A stretch of 64,000 nucleotides of DNA from AWTP1-13 sp963820375 (GTDB taxonomy: Bacteria; Pseudomonadota; Alphaproteobacteria; Rhizobiales; Hyphomicrobiaceae). A program made the translations under genes and the position numbers. The stretch is taken from NCBI GenBank assembly GCA_963820375.1, contig CAWFZX010000020.1:124001-188000 (forward strand). The letters are read 5' to 3'. Positions 24,765-34,521 of this stretch are shown piece by piece. The notes below the pieces were generated by a model, which saw only the letters and a list, made by a program, of their open reading frames with translations, had not been told where the DNA came from and did no database searches. Position 1 is the first letter of the stretch. Every line of letters starts with the position of its first letter.

Positions 24765-25199
24765 GTGGAAGATATCCACATCGAAGGCGTCTCTGTTGAG
24801 GATGCGTGGGCGAGGCTCGAGGCGGATTCGGCTTCGGTCCTGATCGATGTGAGAACCATCGCCGAGTGGGCCTATGTCGGGCTCCCAGACCTCAACGGCA
24901 TCGGCAAGCGCCCGATCCTTGTCGAGTGGCAGGGATTTCCTGGCGACCGACTCAACTCCGCATTCGTGGAGCGGCTCAGCGAAGCGCTAAGCGAGATCGG
25001 CGCGAATAAAGACTGCGAACTGCTTTTCATTTGTCGTTCCGGCAGTCGGAGCCAAAAGGCTGCGCGGGCGATGGCGGCGGCAGGATATCGTCGCTGCCGC
25101 AATGTGACGGACGGGTTTGAGGGACCATTGGATCCGGACCGGCACAGAGGGCAAGTAGCGGGTTGGAAAGCCAGAGGGCTTCCCTGGGCTCAGGGATAA
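24765..25199 (+). CDS. Rhodanese-like domain protein, 144 aa (GTG start)
   Basis: One complete rhodanese domain: VSVEDAWARLEADSASVLID, the VRTIAEWAYVGLPDL segment, and the active-site loop LFICRSGSRSQKAARAMAAA with the persulfide-forming Cys and the CRSGxRS signature, then AGYRRCRNVTDGFEGP. It likely transfers sulphane sulphur or serves in cyanide/thiosulphate metabolism. No export signal. It precedes dnaA by 135 bases on the same strand, a neighbourhood seen in related genomes. Confidence 0.9.
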   Translation: MEDIHIEGVSVEDAWARLEADSASVLIDVRTIAEWAYVGLPDLNGIGKRPILVEWQGFPGDRLNSAFVERLSEALSEIGANKDCELLFICRSGSRSQKAARAMAAAGYRRCRNVTDGFEGPLDPDRHRGQVAGWKARGLPWAQG

Positions 25200-25334
25200 C
25201 GCCAACCCGTCACTTGAAGATGCGATGCGGCGGCTCCGTCCAACTTGTTCGGCGGATGGCTGGAGTCTGCGCCATCGCATGACTTGGAGGAGGCACGGCT
25301 GCAGTTTGCGGCCATTAGTGGCGGGGAAGTGGAC

Positions 25335-26859
25335 ATGTCTGATTCTGTTGAGGGTCATGTTTCGTCTGGAGTAGATGCCCGTAAGTCTGAGCAAGCAGCC
25401 AAACCCGGCGACCGCAAGTCCTGTAATGAGCGCGGCGAAAAGGTGCGCGCGATCTTGAAGGCACGCCTGGGTGAGGACATCTACTCGAGCTGGTTCAATG
25501 CGCTGGAATTCGACAGTTTTGACGGTCGCTCGATTGTGGCGACGGTGCCGGTCAAATTCCTGAAAAGCTGGATCCAGTCGCACTACGCCGACGATCTCCT
25601 GGAATGCTGCGCGGTGGAATTCGAGGGCGCCGAGCGCATCGACATCGTTGTGCGCCAGCCCGGCATGAGCAAAGCGGCAGGTCACGCCGGTGTAGGCCGT
25701 GGGGGGGCAGGCGGACGGGTCAGCGGTGGCGGAGCTGACGCCCAGCGAGCAGCGCCGGCCCACCTCGCGTCCGGGCCCCGCCTTCCTGCTCGGGCGCACG
25801 CACGCCAACGGCTTCGAGGGCTCGCCACTCGACCCACGCTACACCTTCGATAGCTTTGTCGTCGGCCCGGCCAATCGCATGGCGCATGCCGCCGCCACGC
25901 AAGTGGCCGAGACGGTGCTGGCCGATGACCGAGCCTTCAATCCTCTCTATCTGCACTCCAATGTCGGACTTGGCAAAACGCATCTGCAGCATGCCATCGC
26001 CTGGGAAGTGAAGCGGCAGAGCAAAGCGCAGGTGCTCTATCTGACGGCTGAGCGTTTCCGCTATCAGTTCGTTGAAGCCATCAAGAGCCAGGATGCCCTC
26101 GCCTTCAAGGACAAATTCCGTTCGATCGACATTCTCTTGATCGACGACTTAGAGTTCATGCGCGGGGAAAAGACCGAGCAGGAGTTCGAACACATCGTCA
26201 ACTCGCTGCTCGATGGTGGCAAACAGGTCGTGGTCGCCTCGGCGCGGCCTCCCGCGCAGCTCGACGGCCTCAACGATCGCATGCGTTCACGGTTGCAGCG
26301 GGGCCTCGTGACGGAGATCAGTTGCCTCGATCCTGCGTTGCGCCTGAAGATCCTGGAGAAGCGTGCCCAAGAAAAGCGGGCCACGGATCCTTCCTTCGAA
26401 ATCCCCAACGCGGTCGTGGAGCTGTTGGCCGACAAGCTGACCGAAAGCGGCCGCGAATTGGAAGGCGCCATCAATCGGCTGTATCTCACTTGGCAGCTGA
26501 TGCATGCTCCGGTCACGCTCGACATCGCCGAGACCATCATCCGAGACCTGGTGCAGGGGATCGAGCCCAGGCGCATCAAGATCGAAGATATCCTGCGCAT
26601 TGTCTCGCGGCACTTTGCCGTGTCCAAACAGGATATCCTCTCGCAGCGCCGGCACCGCTCCGTCGTTCGGCCCCGGCAAATTGGCATGTACCTGGCCAAG
26701 CACCTAACCTCACGGTCGTTGCCCGAGATCGGTCGCCGCTTCGGGGACCGCGATCACACCACGGTGCTGCATGCGATCCGCAAGATCGATAAGGAGGTGG
26801 GTGAGAACCCACGTCTGAAGGAAGAGATCGAGGAGCTCAAGCGGCAATTGAATCGATAA
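25335..26859 (+). CDS. dnaA: Chromosomal replication initiator DnaA, interrupted by a +1 frameshift
   Basis: DnaA opens the origin and loads the replicative helicase. Domain I is encoded from ATG 25335 (ribosome site GGGGAAG) in one frame: EKVRAILKARLGEDIYSSWF and LKSWIQSHYADDLLECCAVE. Domains II-IV continue in the next frame from about 25702. They include YTFDSFVVGPANRMAHAAAT, Walker A VGLGKTH, Walker B LLIDDLEFM, sensor 1 VVVASARPPAQLDGLNDRMR, and the box-binding signature GDRDHTTVLHAIRKID. The frames meet at seven G at 25701-25707, and removal of one G restores a single protein. dnaA is essential, so a sequencing insertion is likelier than a real break. dnaN follows after 303 bases. Confidence 0.93.
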
Positions 26860-27162
26860 CGCGGTTTGGCCGGCGGCAGGCAACCGAATCCGCCACCCAG
26901 GGGGCCTTTGGGGGGCGGACAGGCGGCGGGGAAGGAGCGGCGTCTGCGACGGCGCCGCTCCTGCATTGTCTTGGCCCTACCCGGCGATCCCCGACCTTGC
27001 GGAGGTTGGCGCTTGCAAACCGGCTGGCTCGGGTCCACCTTGCCTGAGGGTACGAATCCCCCAAGAAGAAGCGTGGGTTCTCAAGGTTCGGCGAAGGGTC
27101 TTTCGGGTCGCCTGTGAGCCGCCGCGGTGGTCTTGGGGAGGTAACCGGCGAGGCAGATCGGC
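26860..27162. other. 303-base dnaA-dnaN intergenic region
   Basis: Contains the hairpin at 26933-26962 and probably the dnaN promoter. No gene is supported. Confidence 0.5.
26933..26962 (+). terminator. Hairpin after dnaA, possible terminator or attenuator
   Basis: AGGAGCGGCG at 26933-26942 pairs perfectly with CGCCGCTCCT at 26953-26962 around a ten-base loop. Only a weak T-rich stretch (GCATTGTCTT) follows, so it may slow rather than end transcription from dnaA. Confidence 0.45.
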
Positions 27163-28281
27163 ATGAAGCTGGTGATTGAACGCAGTGAGCTCCTACGCGC
27201 ACTCGCCCATGTGACGAGCGTGGTCGAGCGGCGCACCACCATCCCCATTCTTTCAAACGTGCTGCTGAAGGCGTCCGGACAGGCGCTCGAGCTCAAGGCG
27301 ACCGACCTCGAGCGCGAGGTGCTCGATCAGGCCGCCGCCGACGTTTCGCAACCGGGTGCGGTCACCGTGCCGGCGCATATCCTGCACGACATCGTGCGCA
27401 AGCTGCCAGATGGCGCCGAGGTCGAGATCAAACGCGACGCGGAGAAAGAGCGGCTGACCTTGAGCTCCGGGCAATCCCGTTTCGCCTTGCAGACCCTGGC
27501 ACCAGAAGATTTCCCCGATCTCGCCGCCGGTGAGTTCAGTCATTCCTTCGAGATCGCGGCCGCGGATCTGCGGCGGCTGATCGACAAGACGCGCTTTGCC
27601 ATTTCCACCGAAGAAACGCGCTACTATCTCAACGGCATTTATCTGCACACGGCCGCCCGCGGCAAGCAGCCGACCCTGCGGGCGGTCGCTACCGACGGCC
27701 ATCGCCTCGCGCAGGCCGAGCTCATAAGTCCAAAAGGTACAGACGGCATGCCGGGCATCATTCTGCCGCGCAAGACGGTGCACGAGCTGCATCGGCTGAT
27801 GGAGGATAGCGCCGAGACGGTGCAGGTCGGCGTCTCGTCTTCCAAAGCCCGTTTTGGCATCGGCACCATCACCCTCACATCAAAGCTGATTGACGGCACC
27901 TTTCCGGACTATGGCCGCGTCATTCCGAAGAGCAACGACAAGGAACTCAGGGTCCCCAACGCCGATTTCAAAAGCGCGGTCGATCGCGTGTCCACGATTG
28001 CCAGCGAGCGCGGGCGGGCCGTGAAGCTGAATATCAAAGCCGACAAGCTGGTGCTTTCGGTGAACAACCCGGAAGGCGGCAGCGCCACGGAGGAAATCGG
28101 CGTCGAATACACGGCTGCGCCGCTGGAGATCGGTTTTAATGCGAAGTACCTGCTCGATATCGCCAGCCAGCTTGAGAGCGATATGGCGCACTTCCAGCTT
28201 GCCGATCCTGGTTCCCCCACCACGGTCAAGGACGCAAGCGATGAAGGCGCACTTTTCGTACTGATGCCGATGCGCGTGTGA
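27163..28281 (+). CDS. dnaN: DNA polymerase III beta subunit (sliding clamp)
   Basis: A 372-residue clamp protein with the three-domain pattern: MKLVIERSELLRALAHVTSV and IPILSNVLLKASGQ in domain 1, GGDTD-region equivalents AVATDGHRLAQAE in the middle, and the final ALFVLMPMRV that ends all beta clamps (consensus YVVMPMRL). It encircles DNA and tethers polymerase III. Its TGA overlaps the GTG of recF, indicating coupled translation. Confidence 0.98.
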   Translation: MKLVIERSELLRALAHVTSVVERRTTIPILSNVLLKASGQALELKATDLEREVLDQAAADVSQPGAVTVPAHILHDIVRKLPDGAEVEIKRDAEKERLTLSSGQSRFALQTLAPEDFPDLAAGEFSHSFEIAAADLRRLIDKTRFAISTEETRYYLNGIYLHTAARGKQPTLRAVATDGHRLAQAELISPKGTDGMPGIILPRKTVHELHRLMEDSAETVQVGVSSSKARFGIGTITLTSKLIDGTFPDYGRVIPKSNDKELRVPNADFKSAVDRVSTIASERGRAVKLNIKADKLVLSVNNPEGGSATEEIGVEYTAAPLEIGFNAKYLLDIASQLESDMAHFQLADPGSPTTVKDASDEGALFVLMPMRV

Positions 28282-29504
28282 CCGGCGTGGCAGCTGGCAG
28301 GATCCGCACGGCCGCCGCGCCGGACGCCATCGTTGCCCCGGAGCGAAGTCCTTCCGGCGCGCCCCGCCTGTGGGTCGAATCCCTGCAGCTCACCAACTTT
28401 CGCAACTATCCGAGTGTCTCGCTGCGGGTCGGTCCGGCACCGGTCGTGCTCTGGGGAGCGAATGGCGCCGGCAAGACCAACCTGCTCGAAGCCCTGTCGC
28501 TATTGACATCCGGTCAAGGTCTGCGCCGCGCCCCCTATCCCGAGCTGGCGGGGCCCGGCGGAGGCACCTGGGCGGTGTGGGCGCGGCTGTGGAGCAGATC
28601 GGGGCCAATCAGCCTCGGCACCGGTCTTGCTGCCGAGCCGGACGAGGCCGGCCGCGCCGGCCGGGTTGTGCGCATCGACGGTCAACCACAGCCCATCACT
28701 GCGCTCGATCAGCACGTCGAGCTCATTTGGGTTACGCCGGCCTTGGACGGCCTGTTTACCGGTCCAGCGTCCGAGCGCCGGCGTTTTCTCGACCGCCTGG
28801 TTGCCTGTTTCGACCCGGGCTACCGTGTCCGGGTCGGCCAATTTGAACGGGCGATGCAGCAGCGCAATCGCTTGCTGGCCGAGCAAGTCGGCGAGGCGGC
28901 GCGCTTCGAAGCCTTCGAGCGCAGCATGGCCGAAACCGGCGTGGCAATCGCTGCCGCGCGGGTCGCTCTCGTCGCGGAACTGGCGAGCGCGGTCGACAGC
29001 CGCCGCCGCGCCGGCGGCCACACCGCTTTCCCCTGGGCCGAACTGGCCGTTTCGGGGCTGCTCGAAACCGAGCTGGCGACGCGCGCCGCCGTCGATGTCG
29101 AGGACGACTATTGCCGGCTGTTGGCAGGCGCGCGCGAGCGCGATCGTGCCGCCGGCCGAACGCGCGATGGTCCACACCGCTCCGACCTGATGGTCGGGCA
29201 TGGTGCCAAGGAGATGCCGGCCAAGATCTGTTCGACGGGTGAGCAGAAGGCATTGCTGATCGGCTTGATCCTGGCGCACGCCGATCTCGTCAGCCAGCAA
29301 CACGGCGGCGCCGCCCCCCTGCTGCTGCTTGACGAGATCACGGCCCATCTCGACGCCGCTCGCAGGTTGGCCCTGTTTGACGAAATCATCGGCCTTGGCT
29401 GCCAAGCCTGGATGTCCGGGACCGATCCGCAAGCCTTCGCAGGCCTGGCGCAACGTGCCCAGTTCTTGCGCATTGAGGAGGGTGGCGTTTGCGCCGGATT
29501 GTGA
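28278..29504 (+). CDS. recF: DNA replication and repair protein RecF (GTG start)
   Basis: A 408-residue SMC-like ATPase that loads RecA at single-strand gaps together with RecO and RecR. Walker A is VLWGANGAGKTNLLEALSLL, preceded by LQLTNFRNYPSVSLRVG; the ABC-type signature is STGEQKALLIGLILAHADLV and Walker B is LLLLDEITAHLDAARR. The reading starts at a GTG that overlaps the dnaN stop (GTGA). The first 30 residues before the family's usual start are an Ala-rich extension. Length is at the upper end for RecF. Confidence 0.97.
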   Translation: MTGVAAGRIRTAAAPDAIVAPERSPSGAPRLWVESLQLTNFRNYPSVSLRVGPAPVVLWGANGAGKTNLLEALSLLTSGQGLRRAPYPELAGPGGGTWAVWARLWSRSGPISLGTGLAAEPDEAGRAGRVVRIDGQPQPITALDQHVELIWVTPALDGLFTGPASERRRFLDRLVACFDPGYRVRVGQFERAMQQRNRLLAEQVGEAARFEAFERSMAETGVAIAAARVALVAELASAVDSRRRAGGHTAFPWAELAVSGLLETELATRAAVDVEDDYCRLLAGARERDRAAGRTRDGPHRSDLMVGHGAKEMPAKICSTGEQKALLIGLILAHADLVSQQHGGAAPLLLLDEITAHLDAARRLALFDEIIGLGCQAWMSGTDPQAFAGLAQRAQFLRIEEGGVCAGL

Positions 29505-29533
29505 GGCGCCATCGCGCATCTCTCCACCGCCAT

Positions 29534-29549
29534 AACCTATTGATAGGTT
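29534..29549. promoter_or_regulatory. Perfect 7-bp inverted repeat between recF and gyrB
   Basis: AACCTAT, TG, ATAGGTT at 29534-29549, in the most AT-rich part of the region. A TATAGT hexamer (29608-29613) lies further down. It may be an operator in the gyrB promoter region; gyrase genes are often controlled by supercoiling. Confidence 0.4.
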
Positions 29550-29651
29550 GGAACTATTTAAAGGGCCTTGGTGCAGTTTTTAGCGTGATCTCCTGGGCCG
29601 ATTGGTGTATAGTTCCGGTGAGCAAAAATCCCCCAAATTGAGACCTCGGAT

Positions 29652-32099
29652 ATGAGCGCGAAGCCCGCCAAAAAGACCAATGGTGCCCAGAGCTACGGGG
29701 CCGAGACCATCAAGGTCCTGAAAGGGCTCGATGCCGTACGCAAGCGTCCTGGCATGTACATCGGCGATACCGATGATGGCTCGGGCCTGCATCACATGGT
29801 CTACGAGGTGGTCGACAATGCCATTGACGAAGCCTTGGCGGGATTCGCCAGCGAGGTCATGGTCGTTCTCAACCCCGACGGCTCCTGCACGGTGCGCGAC
29901 AACGGCCGGGGGATTCCCACCGACATCCATCCGGGGGAGGGCATCTCGGCGGCCGAAGTCGTCATGACGCAGCTGCACGCTGGCGGCAAATTCGGCGAAG
30001 GCGAGGACGAGAACCCCTACAAGGTGTCGGGTGGCTTGCATGGCGTCGGCGTATCGGTGGTCAATGCACTTTCCAACGTGCTCGAGCTCAAGATCTGGCG
30101 CGACGGCAAGGAGTATTTTGTCCGCTTCCGCAACGGCGTGACGGAGGCGCCGCTCAAGGCTGTCGGCGATGCCGGGGGCAAGCGCGGAACGGAAGTGACA
30201 TTCTGGCCATCTGCCGAGACCTTCCACAACGTCACCGAATTCGACTACGCGACACTCGAACATCGCCTGCGCGAGCTGGCGTTTCTCAATTCGGGAGTAC
30301 GCGTGGTCCTCGCCGATGAGCGCCATGCCGACAAACAGAGCGAAGAAATGCGCTACGAAGGCGGTATCGGTGAGTTCGTGCGCTATATCGACCGCTCGAA
30401 AGTCCCCTTGGTCGAGGCGCCGATCATGCTGGCGTCCGAGAAGGACGGCGTCGGCATTGAACTTGCCCTGTGGTGGAACGATGCCTACCACGAGCAGGTG
30501 CTCTGCTTCACCAACAACATCCCGCAACGCGACGGTGGCACGCATCTGGCTGGGTTCCGTGCCGCCCTGACACGCGTGATCAACAAGTACGCCGAGGCAA
30601 CCGGCATCGCCAAAAAAGAGAAGATCGCTCTGACCGGCGATGATGCGCGCGAGGGGTTGACGGCGGTGCTTTCCGTCAAGGTCCAGGACCCAAAGTTCTC
30701 CAGCCAGACGAAGGACAAGCTGGTCTCGTCGGAAGTGAAAACCGTGGTCGAGAGCGTGGTCGGCGAGCAACTTGCCGCCTGGTTTGAGGAGCACCCGAGG
30801 GAAGGCAAGATCATTCTCACCAAGGTGGTCGAGGCCGCGGCGGCGCGCGAAGCCGCCCGCAAGGCCCGCGAGCTGACGCGGCGCAAGGGTGCGCTCGACA
30901 TCAATTCGCTTCCCGGCAAGCTCGCGGAGTGCCAGGACCGCGATCCCGCCAATACCGAGATGTTCATCGTCGAAGGCGACTCGGCCGGTGGTTCCGCCAA
31001 GCAGGGCCGCAACCGCGAGTTTCAAGCCGTGCTGCCGTTGCGCGGCAAGATCCTGAACGTGGAGCGGGCGCGGTTCGACAAAATGCTTTCCAGCCAGGAA
31101 ATCGGCACGCTTATCACCGCGCTTGGTACCGGCATCGGCCGTGACGATTTTGATCTGTCGAAGCTGCGCTACCACAAAATCATCATCATGACCGACGCCG
31201 ATGTCGACGGCGCGCATATCCGCACCCTGCTGCTAACCTTCTTCTACCGACAGATGCCCGAGCTGGTCGAAAAGGGTCATCTCTACATCGCCCAGCCACC
31301 GCTCTACAAAGTTTCCAAGGGCAAGTCCGAGACCTACCTGAAGGATCAGCGCGCCTTTGAGGACTATTTGATCGATGCCGGTCTCGAGGAAGCATCCTTG
31401 GGGCTCGGCAACGGCGAGGTCCGCGCCCGCCGAGACTTGCGCGACGTGGTCGAGCAGGCACGGGCCGTGTCCAAGGTGATCGAGGATGTGCATTCGCGCT
31501 ACGCGCGCTTTGTCGTGGAACAGGCCGCTATCGGCGGCGCCTTTGAGCAGAAATTGCTCCTCTCCAGCGAGCAGGCCAATGCCAAGGCCGCCGCCATCGC
31601 CGCGCGCCTTGACATGCAGGCGGACGAGATAGAGCGCGGCTGGACTGGCCGCCTCGGCAATGAAGGATATGTGTTCCGCCGTGAAGTGCGCGGTGTGACC
31701 GAGGTGCACCTGCTCGACCGTGCCCTGCTGGGCTCGCTCGAGGCGCGCCGGCTCAATGAGCGTCAGCCGCACTTGGAGGAGGTCTATGCCGCTCCCGCCA
31801 AGCTGCGACGCAAAGACAGTGAAACGCCGGTGTATGGGCCGCGCAGCCTCCTCGAGGCGGTGTATGAGACGGGTCGCAAAGGCATCAGCATGCAGCGCTA
31901 CAAGGGCCTCGGCGAGATGAATCCCGACCAGCTCTGGGAAACAACGCTCGATAAGGAGCAGCGCACGCTGCTGCAGGTGAAGATCGGTGATCTCGGCGAG
32001 GCCGATGAGATTTTCTCGCGCCTGATGGGCGACATTGTCGAGCCGCGCCGCGAGTTCATCCAGGCCAATGCTTTGGCGGTGGCCAACCTCGACGTCTGA
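29652..32099 (+). CDS. gyrB: DNA gyrase subunit B
   Basis: An 815-residue ATPase subunit of gyrase, which with GyrA introduces negative supercoils. The N-terminal GHKL ATPase shows VRKRPGMYIGDT, EVVDNAIDEALAGFA, TVRDNGRGIPTDIHP and GGLHGVGVSVVNALS. The transducer includes FTNNIPQRDGGTHLAGFR. The Toprim domain has EGDSAGGSAKQGRNR and MTDADVDGAHIRTLLLTFFY, and the QRYKGLGEMNPDQLWETTLD region ends the protein. The presence of the acidic EGDSAGG and DADVDGAH motifs and of QRYKGLGEMN distinguishes it from a simple ATPase; ParE would be shorter. Length fits alphaproteobacterial GyrB. Confidence 0.98.
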   Translation: MSAKPAKKTNGAQSYGAETIKVLKGLDAVRKRPGMYIGDTDDGSGLHHMVYEVVDNAIDEALAGFASEVMVVLNPDGSCTVRDNGRGIPTDIHPGEGISAAEVVMTQLHAGGKFGEGEDENPYKVSGGLHGVGVSVVNALSNVLELKIWRDGKEYFVRFRNGVTEAPLKAVGDAGGKRGTEVTFWPSAETFHNVTEFDYATLEHRLRELAFLNSGVRVVLADERHADKQSEEMRYEGGIGEFVRYIDRSKVPLVEAPIMLASEKDGVGIELALWWNDAYHEQVLCFTNNIPQRDGGTHLAGFRAALTRVINKYAEATGIAKKEKIALTGDDAREGLTAVLSVKVQDPKFSSQTKDKLVSSEVKTVVESVVGEQLAAWFEEHPREGKIILTKVVEAAAAREAARKARELTRRKGALDINSLPGKLAECQDRDPANTEMFIVEGDSAGGSAKQGRNREFQAVLPLRGKILNVERARFDKMLSSQEIGTLITALGTGIGRDDFDLSKLRYHKIIIMTDADVDGAHIRTLLLTFFYRQMPELVEKGHLYIAQPPLYKVSKGKSETYLKDQRAFEDYLIDAGLEEASLGLGNGEVRARRDLRDVVEQARAVSKVIEDVHSRYARFVVEQAAIGGAFEQKLLLSSEQANAKAAAIAARLDMQADEIERGWTGRLGNEGYVFRREVRGVTEVHLLDRALLGSLEARRLNERQPHLEEVYAAPAKLRRKDSETPVYGPRSLLEAVYETGRKGISMQRYKGLGEMNPDQLWETTLDKEQRTLLQVKIGDLGEADEIFSRLMGDIVEPRREFIQANALAVANLDV

Positions 32100-32331
32100 A
32101 CCGGCGGGCTTGACGCGGCGAACGGCTCCGGGACCGAGGCAACGCAAGGCGCCTTGGGCAGGCGGCAAAAGGCTGCGCGTTGGGCTGGCAGCGGCCGCTG
32201 GCGCGGTCTTGGCCGCCGCGCGCGCTGTGCACCCCCGCCACCTCAGTTTGCCTGCCGGTCGGCAGGCTGACAGGATGGGGTTCTTGACCTTATAGTCCTT
32301 CCCATCACAGGCGCGACAAGAGGGTGATGCC

Positions 32332-33288
32332 ATGGACTTCGGCGTGGCTACGGCGACGCGCGGGCAGTGCAGTACGCGAGAAGGATATAGTGCGGTTGCC
32401 GAAACCGCCGAGCGTCTCGGCTTCGGCTTCATCAGTGTCAATGATCATGTGATCGTGCCGCGCGGGATCGCCTCGCAATATCCCTACAGCGAGGACCACA
32501 AGTGGGCCGCCGCCAGCGTCGGCGAGTGCCTCGACCAGCTGACGACGCTGGCCTTCCTTGCCGGACGCACGGAGCGATTGCAGCTCCTCACCTCGGTGAT
32601 GGTGGTGCCGCAACGTCAGCCCGTGCTCACCGCCAAAATGCTGACCACCATCGATGTCCTGTCGCGGGGTCGCCTGATCGTCGGCTGCGGTGTCGGCTGG
32701 CTGAAGGAGGAGTTCGAGGCCCTCGGGGCTCCACCGTTCGCCGAGCGCGGGCGGGCCACCGACGAGTTCATCGACGCCTTCAAGGTCCTGTGGACGCAGG
32801 ACACCGCCGTCTTTCAGGGGACGCACGTGGGCTTCGACAACCTGATTTTTGCTCCCAAGCCCGTGCGCAAACCGCATCCGCCCATTTGGGTCGGCGGCGA
32901 AAGTCCCCTGGCGTTGCGGCGCGCCGTGCGCGCCGGCGACGCCTGGTATCCCGCGTCAAACAATCCACAATACCGCCTCGACACGCCCAAGCGCATCGCC
33001 GCAGGCATTGGCGAACTCGCCCGCACCGCAGAGGCTGCGGGGCGCGATCCCGCCAGCATCGATGTTGCCTTTATTGTGCTGTGGCCCGTGGCCTGGACGC
33101 CACAACAGAACGCCGATGGTGAGCGTCGCTTGCTGACCGGCAGCTCCCAGGATCTGGCAGCCGACATCATGGCCCTCGACAAGGCCGGCGTGCGGCATGT
33201 GTGCCTCACCTTCCAGACGGCCTCAATCGCCGAGACGCTCGAGCGCATGCAGCGCTTTGCCGAAGAGGTGATGCCCTTGACGCGTTAG
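32332..33288 (+). CDS. LLM-class (luciferase-like) flavin/F420-dependent oxidoreductase, TIGR03619-like
   Basis: A 318-residue TIM-barrel protein with the bacterial luciferase superfamily order: ETAERLGFGFISVNDHVIVP, LAFLAGRTERLQLLTSVMVV, QPVLTAKMLTTIDVLSRGRL and the VGCGVGWLKEEFEALG block, then KPHPPIWVGGESPLALRRAV. These features match the TIGR03619 subgroup. Many members use FMN or coenzyme F420; which one applies here cannot be told. The substrate is unknown and the gene is monocistronic. GAGGGTGATGCC precedes the ATG. Confidence 0.88.
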   Translation: MDFGVATATRGQCSTREGYSAVAETAERLGFGFISVNDHVIVPRGIASQYPYSEDHKWAAASVGECLDQLTTLAFLAGRTERLQLLTSVMVVPQRQPVLTAKMLTTIDVLSRGRLIVGCGVGWLKEEFEALGAPPFAERGRATDEFIDAFKVLWTQDTAVFQGTHVGFDNLIFAPKPVRKPHPPIWVGGESPLALRRAVRAGDAWYPASNNPQYRLDTPKRIAAGIGELARTAEAAGRDPASIDVAFIVLWPVAWTPQQNADGERRLLTGSSQDLAADIMALDKAGVRHVCLTFQTASIAETLERMQRFAEEVMPLTR

Positions 33289-33558
33289 CCGCGCCCTGTG
33301 CCACTGGGGGTCTGCCCGGCCGGCATGGACTTGCGCGGCGCCTCAGTTCCGCTCTCTATAGCGGCTAAACCGGGCGCGCGTGGCCCGCGGGGCGCAACCC
33401 GCGGGGGCGCGAGCTGTGCGGCCCGGCATTTGCGCAACCGGGAGGCGGACAACTGCGTTGTGGCAAGGGGCTTGCAGGGCAGGCCGGGCAACGAAAGCTG
33501 GGCAACGAACGCCGGCCAAGAAAACGAAAGCCGGGCAAGAAAGAGCGTGAGGCTAGGG

Positions 33559-34419
33559 ATGGCGGGGTCAGGGCGACGACGGCTTCGATGTCTGCTCGGC
33601 GCCGTGGCCGGCTTGGTTTGGCTCGCCTGTTGCGGTGCGACCGCTGCTGCGCCGCGACACCCGACCGATATCGCCAAGACCCTGCGGCTGCAAACCGAGC
33701 TGCTCGGTCGCGCCCTTGAGGCGGTGCGCCCTGCAGCGCAGGGACAACCGCAGCTTTACTTTGTTGGCTTTGCTGGTTACGGCCCGCAAGCCGTGTTCAA
33801 GCGCGAAGTTCTGGCCGTGCGTGAACTTTTTGACGTGCGCTACGGCACGCGGGGCCGCTCCGTCGCCCTCGTCAATCACCCCAGTACTGTGCATGAGTTG
33901 CCGCTCGCCAGCACCAGCAACCTGGAACGCACCTTGCAGCATCTGGGCGGGGTGATGAACCCCAGCCGGGATGTGCTGTTCCTGTTTCTCACCTCGCATG
34001 GCGAAGATGGGTTGTTTGTGGTGGACATGCCGCGCTTCGGCTTGCGCCATTTGCGGCCGGAGCAGCTGAAGGACATGCTGCAACGCTCGGGCATTAAAAA
34101 CAGCGTCATCGTCCTTTCGGCCTGCCATTCGGGAAGCTTCCTGCCGGCTCTGGCGGACCCAACGACGCTGGTCATCGCCGCCGCCCGGGCCGACCGCAGC
34201 TCGTTCGGTTGCGACGACCGCCGGCAGTGGACCTACTTCGGTGAAGCCTATTTCCATCGGGCGTTGCGCGCGGAGACCTCGTTCGTGCGGGCCTTCGAGC
34301 GCGCCCGGGATCTGATCGCCAGCTGGGAAGCCAAGGCCAAGCTTGAGCCCTCCTTGCCACAGATTGGCGGCGGTGAAAAACTTGCGCCCGCCCTGGCCGC
34401 AATCCAGGAGCATCATTGA
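33559..34419 (+). CDS. Secreted C13 (legumain-like) peptidase family protein, 286 aa
   Basis: The ATG at 33559 follows GAGGCTAGGG and starts a signal sequence (LLGAVAGLVWLACCGATAAA). The mature protein has the caspase/legumain-like fold pattern of Peptidase_C13: LYFVGFAGYGPQAVFKREVL, DVLFLFLTSHGEDGLF with the catalytic His, and NSVIVLSACHSGSFLPALAD with the catalytic Cys. It is therefore expected to be an active Cys protease of the periplasm or outer face; the target is unknown. It lies 102 bases upstream of the D,D-carboxypeptidase gene on the same strand. The GC-rich frame upstream of 33559 is open but does not look coding. Confidence 0.85.
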   Translation: MAGSGRRRLRCLLGAVAGLVWLACCGATAAAPRHPTDIAKTLRLQTELLGRALEAVRPAAQGQPQLYFVGFAGYGPQAVFKREVLAVRELFDVRYGTRGRSVALVNHPSTVHELPLASTSNLERTLQHLGGVMNPSRDVLFLFLTSHGEDGLFVVDMPRFGLRHLRPEQLKDMLQRSGIKNSVIVLSACHSGSFLPALADPTTLVIAAARADRSSFGCDDRRQWTYFGEAYFHRALRAETSFVRAFERARDLIASWEAKAKLEPSLPQIGGGEKLAPALAAIQEHH

Positions 34420-34521
34420 TTGTGTGGCAAGGGCATCAAGATTATTACCGCAGCACGGGCACTGAGTCGAAACGATCCCGTTAAACTCACGGGAGCGGAC
34501 TGCAACAATCGAGGGAAAGGC

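Noticed and set aside
24141..24790. Possible oriC next to dnaA
   Set aside because: Only one near-match to a DnaA box and no AT-rich unwinding region. In many Rhizobiales the origin lies elsewhere, near hemE.
29580..31217. 545-codon frame antisense to gyrB
   Set aside because: gyrB is unmistakable on the plus strand; long antisense frames are expected at this GC content.
33470..33550. Imperfect short repeats of the type GGGCAACGAA / GGGCAAGAA before the C13 peptidase gene
   Set aside because: Degenerate, short, and without a clear role; probably low-complexity DNA.
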